Shown in pieces: positions 27,876 to 38,200 of a DNA stretch of 64,000 nt. The stretch comes from SAR202 cluster bacterium bin87 (GTDB lineage: Bacteria > Chloroflexota > Dehalococcoidia > Lucifugimonadales > UBA3495): the NCBI GenBank assembly GCA_002238825.1, contig MPNC01000002.1, forward strand, positions 115,180 through 179,179. The letters run 5' to 3'. The first letter of the stretch is position 1, and each line of letters begins with the position of its first letter. The notes beneath the pieces were generated by a model. The model ran no database searches. It was not told where the DNA came from and saw only the letters and a program-made list of their open reading frames with translations. The translations under genes were made by a program, and so were the position numbers.

Positions 27876-28541
27876 TCACTCGCGGTCCACGTACCCATCC
27901 AGAAGTCCGTTCCGCACGGACCACAGCACAAGTCCCTGCATCGTCCCCACGTTGAGCTTTTGTTGAATGCCATAGATCGCGTTCCGGACGGTCACCGGCT
28001 TGATCCCCCTGGCTTCCGCGATTTGGGCGTAGGACATACCAGTAGCGAAAGCGGTCAGAATCTCGCGTTCCCTGGCGGTCAGTTCATCGGCAGATTCCGT
28101 TCCGGGCCGTCCACGGATCGATGCAAAGGTCCTCTGAACCAGGTCGACGGGCAGACGAAGCTCGCCACGCGCCACGCCCCGCACCGCCGCCAGGAATTGT
28201 TGCCGGTCCGTTCCTTTCTGAAGGTACCCGGTGGCGCCGGCGGCCACGGCATCCACCACGGCGTCCTCCTCGGTGGAGGCCGTCAGCATGATCACCCGGG
28301 TATTGGGCGCGGCTTCAATGATCTCCCGGCACGCCATCGCGCCATCCTTGTTCGGCATCATCACGTCCATAACCACCAGGTCCGGCGACACCTCGGCGGC
28401 AATCCTCACCGCTTCATTGCCGTCCGCCGCCTGACCCACCACCTCAAACTCGCCCGATTGTTCGAGCACCTGCTGAAGGCCGATCCGCATTATGGAATGG
28501 TCATCAACGATCATCACCGTGGTTCGCTGCTGCGATGGCAT
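27876..28541 (-). CDS. NarL/FixJ-type response regulator (LuxR-type HTH)
   Basis: 221 residues from an ATG with GAGGGGG upstream; the open frame extends further but overlaps the kinase gene. The receiver domain (about 7-125) has the acidic pair D13-D14, the phospho-acceptor D59 in VVMDVMMPNKDG, the conserved Thr in VIMLTAS, and Lys109 in YLQKG. The C-terminal LuxR-type helix-turn-helix (about 150-212) has LTAREREILTAFATGMSYAQ and IKPVTVRNAI. It starts 14 bases after the stop of the histidine kinase gene, so the two are surely co-transcribed and form a two-component system. Target genes are not shown by the sequence. The nearest are the surface-protein genes and the HTH/membrane regulator gene. 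Confidence 0.93.
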   Translation of the reverse strand: MPSQQRTTVMIVDDHSIMRIGLQQVLEQSGEFEVVGQAADGNEAVRIAAEVSPDLVVMDVMMPNKDGAMACREIIEAAPNTRVIMLTASTEEDAVVDAVAAGATGYLQKGTDRQQFLAAVRGVARGELRLPVDLVQRTFASIRGRPGTESADELTAREREILTAFATGMSYAQIAEARGIKPVTVRNAIYGIQQKLNVGTMQGLVLWSVRNGLLDGYVDRE

Positions 28542-28555
28542 TGCGGTCCCCCTCG

Positions 28556-29800
28556 CTACCGGTCCACTGGCGCCAGGCAAGTTATAGTCGCGCCGCCCAT
28601 CTCGCCCTTCTGCTCCACCGAGAGACGGCCGCCCGTCCGCTCGGCTGCCATGCACATGTTGGCGAAACCATGACCGCGCTCCGCGTAATTATCGGGAAGC
28701 CCGATCCCGTCGTCCGACACCCGCAGGCGAATGTCCTTTTCGCCAAACTCCAGACCGACCGACACCCGGCTCGCCCCGGCATGGCGGAACGCGTTGGTAA
28801 GCGCGTTGTGCGCAATTGAGAAAAGACTGCTCTTCGCCTCAACTGAAAGCGAAGGCTCCACCCCCGTCTCGGTCATATCGGCCACCACCGACGTAACGTT
28901 GGTGAAGCTGCTCACATGGGAACGAAGGGCCCGGCCCAATTCCCGTCCCTCGTAGATGCCGGCGATGTCGATTGGACGCCGCAGCTCCCACATCGTGGAC
29001 CGCGACAGCGCGGAGGTCGCCTCAAGCGTGGCGATCAGCTCGGGATTCCCGTGCCCGGCCAGTTCTTTCGCTGTGTCGATACCCATCCCGATGAGGAAAA
29101 CCGACTGGGCAGCCGTGTCATGGATCGCCTGCGACACCTCTACCCGTTCACGCTCCAGGGCGCGCTCGCGCTCCACCGACTGCTGCCACCGGATGCGTTC
29201 AAACCGGGAAGCTACGTTCACCGCGGCAACGACGGCATACATGACCGCCACTCGCGCCAGCAGCGTCTTTTCGTCCCGGTCCCCCAGGTCCAAGCCTGCC
29301 CCCGCCGTCAGCGATATGCCCAGATAGACCAGGGACACCATCGTCACCCAGAGCATGTTGAGCCGAAACGAAGTGAACATCGCCGCGAATGCGGCCATGG
29401 CAGGGTAGTAGAACAGGTGGAAGAAGTCGTGGCTGAAACCACCGCTGATCGCGGTGCCGGCCGAGACCAGCAGCACGTCGAGCCCATAGAGCGCCAGGAG
29501 CCAGTGCCAGGTGACTGGCCGGTTGGACCGCAGACGGTAGTGAAGGAACGCAGTGAAGCCGATCAGCGCCGCCATGATCACCCCATAGGCGGCAAATTTG
29601 ATCATTCCGTAATGTGGACGATACACCAGTTCGATCAAGCATATTACGGAGATAAGCCAGTGTGCCCTGACCGAGACGGTCGTGAAGTACTTCAACCCGT
29701 CCGGATCAAACTGGTTCACCGTGATCTTGACCACCCGCACGGCGTTGGCGGCCTTGGTGGCCAGCCTTGGTACCATGTTGCGTTCCGATACGAGAGACAT
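28556..29800 (-). CDS. NarL-family membrane sensor histidine kinase
   Basis: 414 residues. About five or six hydrophobic segments (44-200) form a membrane sensor containing GGFSHDFFHLFYYPAMAAFA. A coiled stretch (RWQQSVERERALERERVEVS) follows. The HisKA_3 dimerisation box has H227 in QAIHDTAAQSVFLIGMGID, and the HATPase_c domain has NALTNAFRHAGA, DDGIGLPDNYAERGHG and GGATITC. No cytoplasmic PAS or GAF is present. Start at 29800 is likely; an ATG at 29776 with GGAA upstream is an alternative. Its partner is the response regulator immediately downstream. A close paralogue, including the membrane sensor, begins near 62887 and runs off the window. The signal sensed is unknown. Confidence 0.92.
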   Translation of the reverse strand: MSLVSERNMVPRLATKAANAVRVVKITVNQFDPDGLKYFTTVSVRAHWLISVICLIELVYRPHYGMIKFAAYGVIMAALIGFTAFLHYRLRSNRPVTWHWLLALYGLDVLLVSAGTAISGGFSHDFFHLFYYPAMAAFAAMFTSFRLNMLWVTMVSLVYLGISLTAGAGLDLGDRDEKTLLARVAVMYAVVAAVNVASRFERIRWQQSVERERALERERVEVSQAIHDTAAQSVFLIGMGIDTAKELAGHGNPELIATLEATSALSRSTMWELRRPIDIAGIYEGRELGRALRSHVSSFTNVTSVVADMTETGVEPSLSVEAKSSLFSIAHNALTNAFRHAGASRVSVGLEFGEKDIRLRVSDDGIGLPDNYAERGHGFANMCMAAERTGGRLSVEQKGEMGGATITCLAPVDR

Positions 29801-30354
29801 CCGCTATGCCGAAATACTGCGTTTGAGTGCGCTTTGCGGTGGGAGCGGGCGGGCGTTCCGTGGGGACACCGCTCATCAATCTACACAGTGGCAGGTATGG
29901 CCGCAAGGTACGCTTGCCAGCGATGAACAGGGCAAAAGTATCTGGGCACAAATACCCGATTCGCAGGGTTGGTGTTTCGTCAGAGTGTTGAGCAACGTCC
30001 GCACAAGCTCTGCAAGCAATACGCGGGGCGACGGGATTGGGATTGATTGCACTCAGGTACACCTACCCTGGGATGTCGTGTTTTTCATCCCACAATCTCC
30101 AGGGGCAAACGCCCTTGCCAAATGGGGCGTTTGGCAATTGCCACAATCAAAGTGAATGGGCGATTCTGGACTGGGTAGTCCGTCCGGGCCTCAACCGTGC
30201 CACCGACCGCATGATTGTCTCCCTGGCGCGGTTTCTGGCCTGTTTATTTCGGTCTTACTCTCGACGAAACAACCTGGAGCATTGGCGAAACCGCATTGGA
30301 TCACTCAATCGTAGACAATGTGTTACCAATGAATTCCCTACGTGTGTACCTACG
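29801..30354. other. Divergent intergenic region with two hairpins
   Basis: This 554-base gap separates the kinase gene (minus) from the HTH/membrane gene (plus). TGGGATG at 30069-30075 pairs with CATCCCA at 30086-30092. Just after it, GGCAAACGCCC and GGGCGTTTGGC form an imperfect 11-bp inverted repeat. No gene is supported. Either structure could be an operator for the neighbouring regulators. Confidence 0.4.
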
Positions 30355-31770
30355 ATGGCCATTCGTGATTCGCAGAAACCCAGGGCCGCGCAAGCGGGTT
30401 TCCTCATGCGCGCCTACCGGGAGTCGTTCCAACGGAAGGACGGTCGTAGAGGGCTCACGCAGGATGACCTGCTCCGTCTCATGGCCGAGGTGGACGTGGA
30501 CGGCGAGTACGGTGAGCGGTACAGCCACGCGACCGTGTCCCGATGGGAAACCGGACAAACTTCTCCCAGCGTGGAACGGTTTCGCACTTTCGGGAAAGCC
30601 CTGGAACTGTCGGACGATGAAGTTGCCGGGTTGATATTGCTGTCCGGTCTGGCGCCGGACTACGCTGCCGCTGTTGGCCAGGCCAACGGGAAAGCTGACG
30701 CACCGAGCGTTCGACGCGCACCGGCCGACGAGGCGGAGGCAAGTTCTGCCGGTGCGGATAGGCAGCAGGGTGAAACAATTCTTCGACCTCTTGCATTTGG
30801 GAAGGACGTGGTCAGGTTCCTGCTATTGAGGTTCCTGCCGCTGGCAGTCGGCATCGCGGCCCTTGGACTCGTTATGGAATTTCTGGGCGGCGACCTCGCC
30901 TGGGTTCCGGTCACGTTCGTAGCTTTGGCAGTGTGCCTGGCGCTGGGACAAGGATTCCTGCTCGGGGATCCTGAAGCCGGGCTCCGGGAGTTCTTCTGGG
31001 TTACGTTGTTCGTCTTATTGACGACGCCACTCTTGCATTTCGCTCCGCTGAGCATGGACCACTACAATTTCTACAGTATCGTTGAGTGGGGCGGTACCTC
31101 CATCGCCTACATGCTGGCCCTCCTGCTCAACCTGGCGCTTTCGGCATCCGCCGGGTTGGCTTTCCACCTGCTCTGGAGATGGCAGAATACCGGCGCCCGG
31201 AGCAATCGCAGCGCCCACCTGAGAGCGGCATGGGCGGTATTGCCGCCGACAGGCGTCGTCTTTGTGACGGTGGTCGTGCTGTCCAACGCGTGGGTGTGGA
31301 TGCAATTGGCGGCGGTGATGCTGATAACGGCTGCAGTCTTCGTTGTATTGCTGGTGATCCGCGATCCGATGATCAATCCCAGCGAAAGCGACCGGCGCTT
31401 TGTCTTGTCCACGGTGTTCACCGTCGCCGTGGTTGGAACCGTGCTGGGCATGGCAACTGTCCTGGCGATTTACCTGGCGCCCAACGTCCCGATGGTATTG
31501 CCCGACCACAACCTGGTGTGGTCCTGGGATCTCAATTACGAGCAGTTGGGGTACACCAGGCAGGAGGCCCTGGATTTGCTGAAGTTGGGGTACCTGTGGC
31601 ATGCGACTTCCCTGTTCGCATACATGGCTTTCGTGGTTGGCGGCACGCTGATCGTTGCAGTTTTTCGGATGGGCAGCGGGAACGTACATCAAGCGGAAGA
31701 CGCGTCGGCCCTTGATGTGAACCCCGACGGGGCGGTTTCCGGCGAGCGGCGCAAAGCGCGCGCATCATAG
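30355..31770 (+). CDS. XRE-type helix-turn-helix protein with polytopic membrane domain (second copy)
   Basis: 471 residues from an ATG inside a longer open frame. It was chosen because MAIRDSQKPRAAQAGFLMRA aligns with the start of the paralogue at 2124. The N-terminal HTH (about 12-85) contains SHATVSRWETGQTSPSVERF. A variable polar linker (about 100-140) follows, then eight or nine hydrophobic segments. Several motifs match the paralogue: AGLREFFWV versus AGLRDFFWV, LPDHNLVWSWDLNYEQLGYT versus LPDHNLLGSWEIDFEALGYT, and GYLWHATSLFAYM versus GYVWHAMFLFVYM. It is followed after 435 bases by the giant surface gene at 32206, in the same direction. The other copy also neighbours such a gene. A role in sensing the envelope and regulating the neighbour is inferred. 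Confidence 0.9.
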   Translation: MAIRDSQKPRAAQAGFLMRAYRESFQRKDGRRGLTQDDLLRLMAEVDVDGEYGERYSHATVSRWETGQTSPSVERFRTFGKALELSDDEVAGLILLSGLAPDYAAAVGQANGKADAPSVRRAPADEAEASSAGADRQQGETILRPLAFGKDVVRFLLLRFLPLAVGIAALGLVMEFLGGDLAWVPVTFVALAVCLALGQGFLLGDPEAGLREFFWVTLFVLLTTPLLHFAPLSMDHYNFYSIVEWGGTSIAYMLALLLNLALSASAGLAFHLLWRWQNTGARSNRSAHLRAAWAVLPPTGVVFVTVVVLSNAWVWMQLAAVMLITAAVFVVLLVIRDPMINPSESDRRFVLSTVFTVAVVGTVLGMATVLAIYLAPNVPMVLPDHNLVWSWDLNYEQLGYTRQEALDLLKLGYLWHATSLFAYMAFVVGGTLIVAVFRMGSGNVHQAEDASALDVNPDGAVSGERRKARAS

Positions 31771-32205
31771 CGGCCGCGCGGTCACTGACATCTCGTCATC
31801 TGGCGCCTGTCGCCAGGTTCTGGTGAAATCGCCTCCATTTCCAGGCAGGTGAACCGCCGGCCCGTGGATGTGCAGAAAATCGTTTGTGCACATGGCAAGC
31901 GGGGTTTTCTCACCTGCCGCCGCTGACCCCTTGGACGCTCGCGGACGGCGGGTTCGGGCAAGCGGCATTTTGCCCACCCGGCTAGCGGCATTGCGTCCGT
32001 TATTTGCCCATTCACACGCTTTGCAGGCATGGGCGGCTAGCATTTTTGCACCCAATACTTTCGCGGCCCCATATGGCGGAGTTTGGTTGGGATCGAGAGG
32101 TGCCCCGCACCGAGCGTTTCGTAAAACGACGGTTCGATGGAGGCCGCATCCCTCGTTCACAGCCAGTTGCGTCGGTGGCACGCCGGGCCGTGAGCGGAGC
32201 CTTCC
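31771..32205. other. Intergenic region before the 3366-residue surface gene
   Basis: There is no supported gene. A small CTGGCG/CGCCAG stem lies near 31800, shortly after the regulator stop. A GGAG sequence lies six to eight bases before the ATG at 32206. No clear promoter was recognised. Confidence 0.3.
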
Positions 32206-35200
32206 ATGCCGTTGCCAGCCCACCTCGACCGGATCCCGCACGCGCGCGCCATCCCCGCCGGCGCCCTGCTGGCCGCTGCGCTGCTCACCTCGATAGCCAT
32301 CATGCTTACCGTCACGCTGGGCGCCGCCCCAAAAGTGGCCGCCCAGGAACCGGTGACTGACGAGATCCAGACCCTGGTTGCCAACGTGGACGCCGGGGAC
32401 GTCGATGACGACACGATCAACGTAAACCTCAACGGCACCGCCCAGGTCTTCCGAACCGGAACGCAACTCGGTATCAGGCTTCACTCCATCGACGTCAAGT
32501 TCGGAACCAGCGTCGACAAGAAATACATCGTGCTGAACGCCGGCCTCCACGCGGTGAACGACGACGGGAGCCGCGGCGCGAGGCTCACCGGATTTTCGTA
32601 CGGCGACAAAAAGAACAACCAAATGAACCGGTTCTGGGCACGCGACCAAGTCGAACTGGAACCTTCAACGGCGTACATGTTCGTAATCACGTGCACCGCC
32701 GGCTGCGCGAACAATAACTACTTGAACATCCGCAGGGTCAGCGGCAACGCAGAAGACGAGGGATCCGCCGAGGGCTGGTCCATCGACGACGGGAGAATAC
32801 TCCCCAGCGACAACTGGACCCCGAAACCCCGCATCCACTCGCTGAAAATGAGCGTCCAGGGCACGAGCGGCCATCCCCGGGTTGTCGAGGACGGTTTCGA
32901 GATCATTTCCAGTCCGGTCATCGGCGACGTGTACGGCAACCGGGAACTGATCCGGGTTGGCGTCACATTCACCGATCCCGTGACCGCCAACGACGATGCG
33001 GGCACTCCGACTCTGAAATTCTTGCTTGGCGACCCCGACAACCCGGCGCGCACGGAGCGCATGCGCTACGCCAGCGGCTCCGGCACCGACACCCTGGTCT
33101 TCGAATACCGGGTGCTGCCCGACGATCAGGACGCCAACGGGATCTACATCCACTCCGACAGCCTCCAGCTCAACGGCGGAACCATCAACCGCACCGGCTA
33201 TGACCTCTCCGCGCTGCTGAGGCACCCCATACCCACGGGCTACGGCCGCGCCAAGATCGACAGCAGCATCGTGAGGCCGGTGGCCAAGCTCACCGACCTG
33301 AATCTCACGGACCTGGACTTCACCGACGTCGTCCTGCAGCCAGACTTCTCGCCGGACCTGATCAATTACGCCGCCACTGTGTACGGCGATGTTGCGGCGA
33401 TCACCGTCACGGCGACCCCGGAAGTCGACACCGACGTGAAAATCACGCCGGCCGATTCCAACGAATTCCAGCCCGGCCACCAGGTGGCGCTGGAAGAGGG
33501 CGACAACGTCATAGAGATACTGGTCACCAAGCCGGGACACATCGACGTCCCCAACACCGTGGAGATACGCCGCGAGCCACTGGTGATCCCACGAATCACC
33601 GGGGTCAGGATGATCAGCCGTCCGCTGAATCAGAACACCAACATCTACGGAAACGACGAACCGGTCGAGTTCGAGTTCACCTTCGATCACCCGGTGGTGG
33701 TCGACCTCTCTCTCGACCGGCCCACCCTGGCCGTGGACATCTGGCTCAACGATTCCCGACAGAGCCCAAACGACTTCCCCTACGCGCGCGGATCCGGCAC
33801 CAACGCCCTGGTGTTCCAACGGCTCAACAACGAAGCCGGGCTGCTCGAAACGGTTATACGCTTCGGACTCTCTGCCAACAGCATCAGCGCGCCCGAAGGC
33901 TCCATCACGCACGCTACCGGCGGCGGGAACGCCAACCTCAATCACCGCGCCCTCAACCGGATCCCAAACCAGTACCTCGACGACCGCCGGAACTCTCGGC
34001 TGGCCGCCCTTGACCAGGTCCATCTGACGAACGTCACATCGGACCAGCGATTCAGATCCCGCAAAACGCTCTACAAGGCGACTCCGGACCTCGGGACCAC
34101 CGTCACTACGGTGACGGTCACGCCCAAAGACGGCGTGTCCTACACCATCATGCCCGAAGACGCCGACGACGTTGCCGACGGCCACCAGGTGACACTCAAT
34201 CACGGGACCAACGAAATCATCATCGTAGCGTCCAAGGAGGGGGCCGCCAAGATGACCTACACTATCGCCGTCGTCGTGCCCATCATACCCAGCATCGAAT
34301 CCGTCGAAGTTATCAGTCAACCCACGGACGGCGAAACATATGCCTTCGGCGACACCATCGAGATCGCCGTCACCTTCGATCTCCCGGTTCTGGTGGACAC
34401 AACCAACGGCACGCCCATCATCCGTGTCCAGTTCGGCTCGGACGAGCAGCAGGTCGACTACTCCGAGACCACCGACGACAGCCGCACCATCATCTTCTCG
34501 CACACGGTTGACCAATCGCTGAGCGACAACGACGGCATTTCAATCCCCGAAAACCCCCTGAACGCAAACGGCGGCATAATCAAATACCTGCGCTCCGACG
34601 CCACGGCCGCCCTCAGACACTCCGGGTTACCTGACCAGACGAACCACCGGGTCAACTCGACCCCGATGATCGCCGAAAACGGCGTGCAGATCACGTCCAG
34701 TCCCGCCGCGGACGACACCTACGGCCCGGCCGAAACCATCACTTTCACTGTCGAATTCGACACCACGGTCACGGTCAACACCAGCGAAGGTACGCCCTAC
34801 CTGCAGTTCACGATGGGCAACAACGCCAGGCGGGCCGGCTATACCCCAATCAGCCCCGACAACCGGATACTCACCTTTGCCTACACCGTCGCCGTTGGAG
34901 ACGAGGACGACGATGGCATTTCCATGACTGCCAACGCACTGATCCTCGACGGCGGCGCGATCACTGGCAAAGTCAGCGCCAACGACGCAGACCTCGAACA
35001 CCCGGCGCCGGGAACCGGCGGCCTGTTTTCCGGCCACAAGGTTGACGCGACCACGACCGCGCCGGTAATCGCCGGCGTGGCGCTGACCAGCGACGCCGGA
35101 ACCGACCGCACCTACGCCACGGGAGACACGATAACCGTTGCCGTGACCTACAACCAGGCAGTAGAGATCGACACCACCGACGGCACGCCGAGCCTGGCTG

Positions 35201-38200
35201 TCACCATCGGCGACGACGCCCGCGCCGCCACCTATGCGGGAATCAACTCGGCCAAGACCGTGCTCTCCTTCTCCTACACGGTGGTCTCGGAGGACAGCGA
35301 CCAGGACGGCGTTTCCATCGGCGCAAACTCGCTGGCTCTCAACGGCGGCTCAATCACCGCCGAAGACGACGGCGCCGACGCCTTGCTTGTCCACGCGGCC
35401 CTGCCCACCCAGGCCGGCCACCTGGTCAACAAGATACCGCTGATCGTCACGGACGGCGTGCAGATCACCTCCACTCCCGCCAGCGGCGACACCTACCAGC
35501 TTGGCGAAACGATCACGTTCACCGTGACCTTCGACTCCGACGTGGAAGTCGACACCACCGACGGAACCCCGTCATTGGCGGTCACCCTCGGCAACTCCAA
35601 CCGGCAGGCCGCCTACACCGCAACCGACGCCACGAAACGGATCCTGACCTTCTCCTACACCGTCGCATCCGACGATCTGGACGAGGACGGACTGTCCGTG
35701 CCCGCCAACGCCCTGGCGCTGAACGGCGGCACGATCAAACACACCACCACCGGCAAGGACGCCGACCTCAGCCACGGTCTGCCCGGCACCAGCGGCAGCT
35801 TCCCCAACCACCGGGCGGACGGATCGCCGGTCGCACCCGCCATCGCCGCCGACGGCGTGACCATCACCTCCACCGCCTTTGCTGACGGCGACACCTACGG
35901 CCGTGACGACATCATCGTCATCGGTGTCACCTTCACGACGCCGGTCGTGGTTGACACCACAGACGGAACGCCGACCCTGTCCGTCAGGATCGGTGACGCC
36001 GGCCTCCAATCACGCAACCGTAAAGCCGAATACCAGCGCGGTACCGGGTCTTCCACGCTCCAATTCGAATGGAGAGTTCGCTCCAACGACAGGGACAACA
36101 ACGGCGTCCAAATCCTCGCCGATTCTCTCGAACTGAACGGCGGGACCATCCAGCATGCGACCAATGGCACCGACGCCCTGCTGACGCACCCGCTGCCCGG
36201 CGGTAACGGCATCTTCGCCGACCACAAGGTGGACGGCCGATTGCTTCCCGCTCTCGCCAGTCTATCCGGCCTGTCATTCAGCGGCGCCACCCTTTCGCCA
36301 ACATTCGAACCGACAACCATCAGCTACACCGCCACGTTCCCGGCAGACGCCGCCAGCACCACCGGGACCGCCACCGCAGAGTCCGGCACCACCATCACCA
36401 TCGAGCCAGCGGACTCCGACAGCGAGACCGACGGACACCAGGTGGACCTGACCGAGGCGCCCGACGAAATCACCGTCACCGCTTCCAGGGCAGACTCCAC
36501 AGACCGGGTGTACCGCGTCAACATCGCGCTGACCAGCGCCATCATCACCGCCCCTGCCATCGCCGACGGCGGCGTGACCATAACCTCCATGCCGCTAGCC
36601 GCCGCCGACAAATACGGGCGCAACGAGATCATAGTCATCAGCGTCGCCTTCACGTCCCCGGTCGTGGTGAACACCGCAGACGGCACACCCACCATGACAT
36701 TCAAAGTGGGTAACGCCGGATTACGCGCGGCCAGCCGCAGGGCCGAATACCAGCGCGGCTCCGGATCTTCGACCCTGCAGTTCGAATGGCGAGTCGGTCA
36801 AAGCAGCAGGGACAACAACGGCATCCGCATCCGCGCCAACGCTCTGCAACTCCGCGGCGGGACCATCCGGGACGCAGCCACCGGCACAGACGCCCTGCTC
36901 ACCCATCCCGACCCTGTCGCCGAGATAACGTTCGGCAACCACAAGTTGGACGGCAGGCTGCTGGCCGATTTCACCAATCTGTCCGACCTTTCGCTCAGCG
37001 GCGGGACCCTGACGCCTAACTTCGACCCAACGGTCCTCCGCTACACGGCCACATTCCCGGCGGACGCTACCAGCACCACCGTCACCGCCACCGCGCCGTC
37101 CGACCACGCTGTGACCATCCAGCCGGCCGATTCGGACACCGAAGCGACCGGCCATCAGGTGGACCTCACCCAGGAGCCCGAGGAAGTTGTGGTCACGGTC
37201 ACGACAGCGACCGCCGCGACCTACACCTACCGCGTCAAGATCGTGGTGGCCAGCCCGGAAATCACCGCCCTCGACATCACCAGCGATCCCGGCGCAGATG
37301 GCACCTACGCCACGGACGACGTGATCACTGTGGCCGCGACCTACAACGTGCCCGTCACAGTGGATACCACCGACGGCACACCCAGCCTCGCGCTCACCAT
37401 CGGCAACAACGTCCGGGACGCCGGCTACACGGAAACCGACGCCCTCGGCCGGAAGATCACCTTCTCATACACCGTGGTCTCCGACGACAGCGACCAGGAC
37501 GGCATCTCCATCGCGGCCAATTCGCTCGCCCTGAACTCCGGAACGATCAGAAACGCCGGCGACACCATGGACGCATCCCTGGACCATACGGCCCTGGATA
37601 TCCAGAGCAACCACCTGGTCAACAAAATACCGCTGATCGTCACCGGCGGCGTGCAAATCACGTCCAGCCCCGCCAGCGGCGACACCTATGAACTCGGGGA
37701 AACGATCACGTTCACCGTGACCTTTGACTCCGACGTCGACGTCGACACGACTGACGGAACCCCGTACCTGGCGACCAATCTCGGCAACGCCAACCGGCAG
37801 GCGGCCTACACCGCCATTGACGTCACGAAACGGATCCTGACCTTCTCCTACACCGTGGCGTCCGACGACCTGGACGAGGACGGTCTGTCCGTGCCCGACA
37901 ACGCCCTGACGCTGGACGGCGGCACCATCAAGCACACGACCACCGGCAAGGACGCCGACCTCAGCCATGGGCTGCCCGGCATGAGCGGCAGCTTCCCCAG
38001 CCACCGAGCCGACGGAGTCCCCGACGCGCCCGCCATCACCAGTGTCACGCTGATCAGCGATTCCGGCGACGACGACACCTATGCCACCGGCGACACTATC
38101 ACCGCAACCGTAACCTACGATGAAGCCGTCGCGGTCGACACCACCGACGGAACGCCCGGCCTGACGCTCACCATCGGAGACAACACCCGCAACGCCGGCT

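Noticed and set aside
30037-30354. N-terminal 106-codon extension of the second HTH/membrane gene
   Set aside because: The extension has no counterpart in the paralogue and no domain; the ATG at 30355 aligns with the paralogue's start.
32665-34515. 616-codon antisense open frame in the 3366-residue gene
   Set aside because: Same reasoning: a complement-strand shadow of regular codon usage, with no signal, domain or start context.
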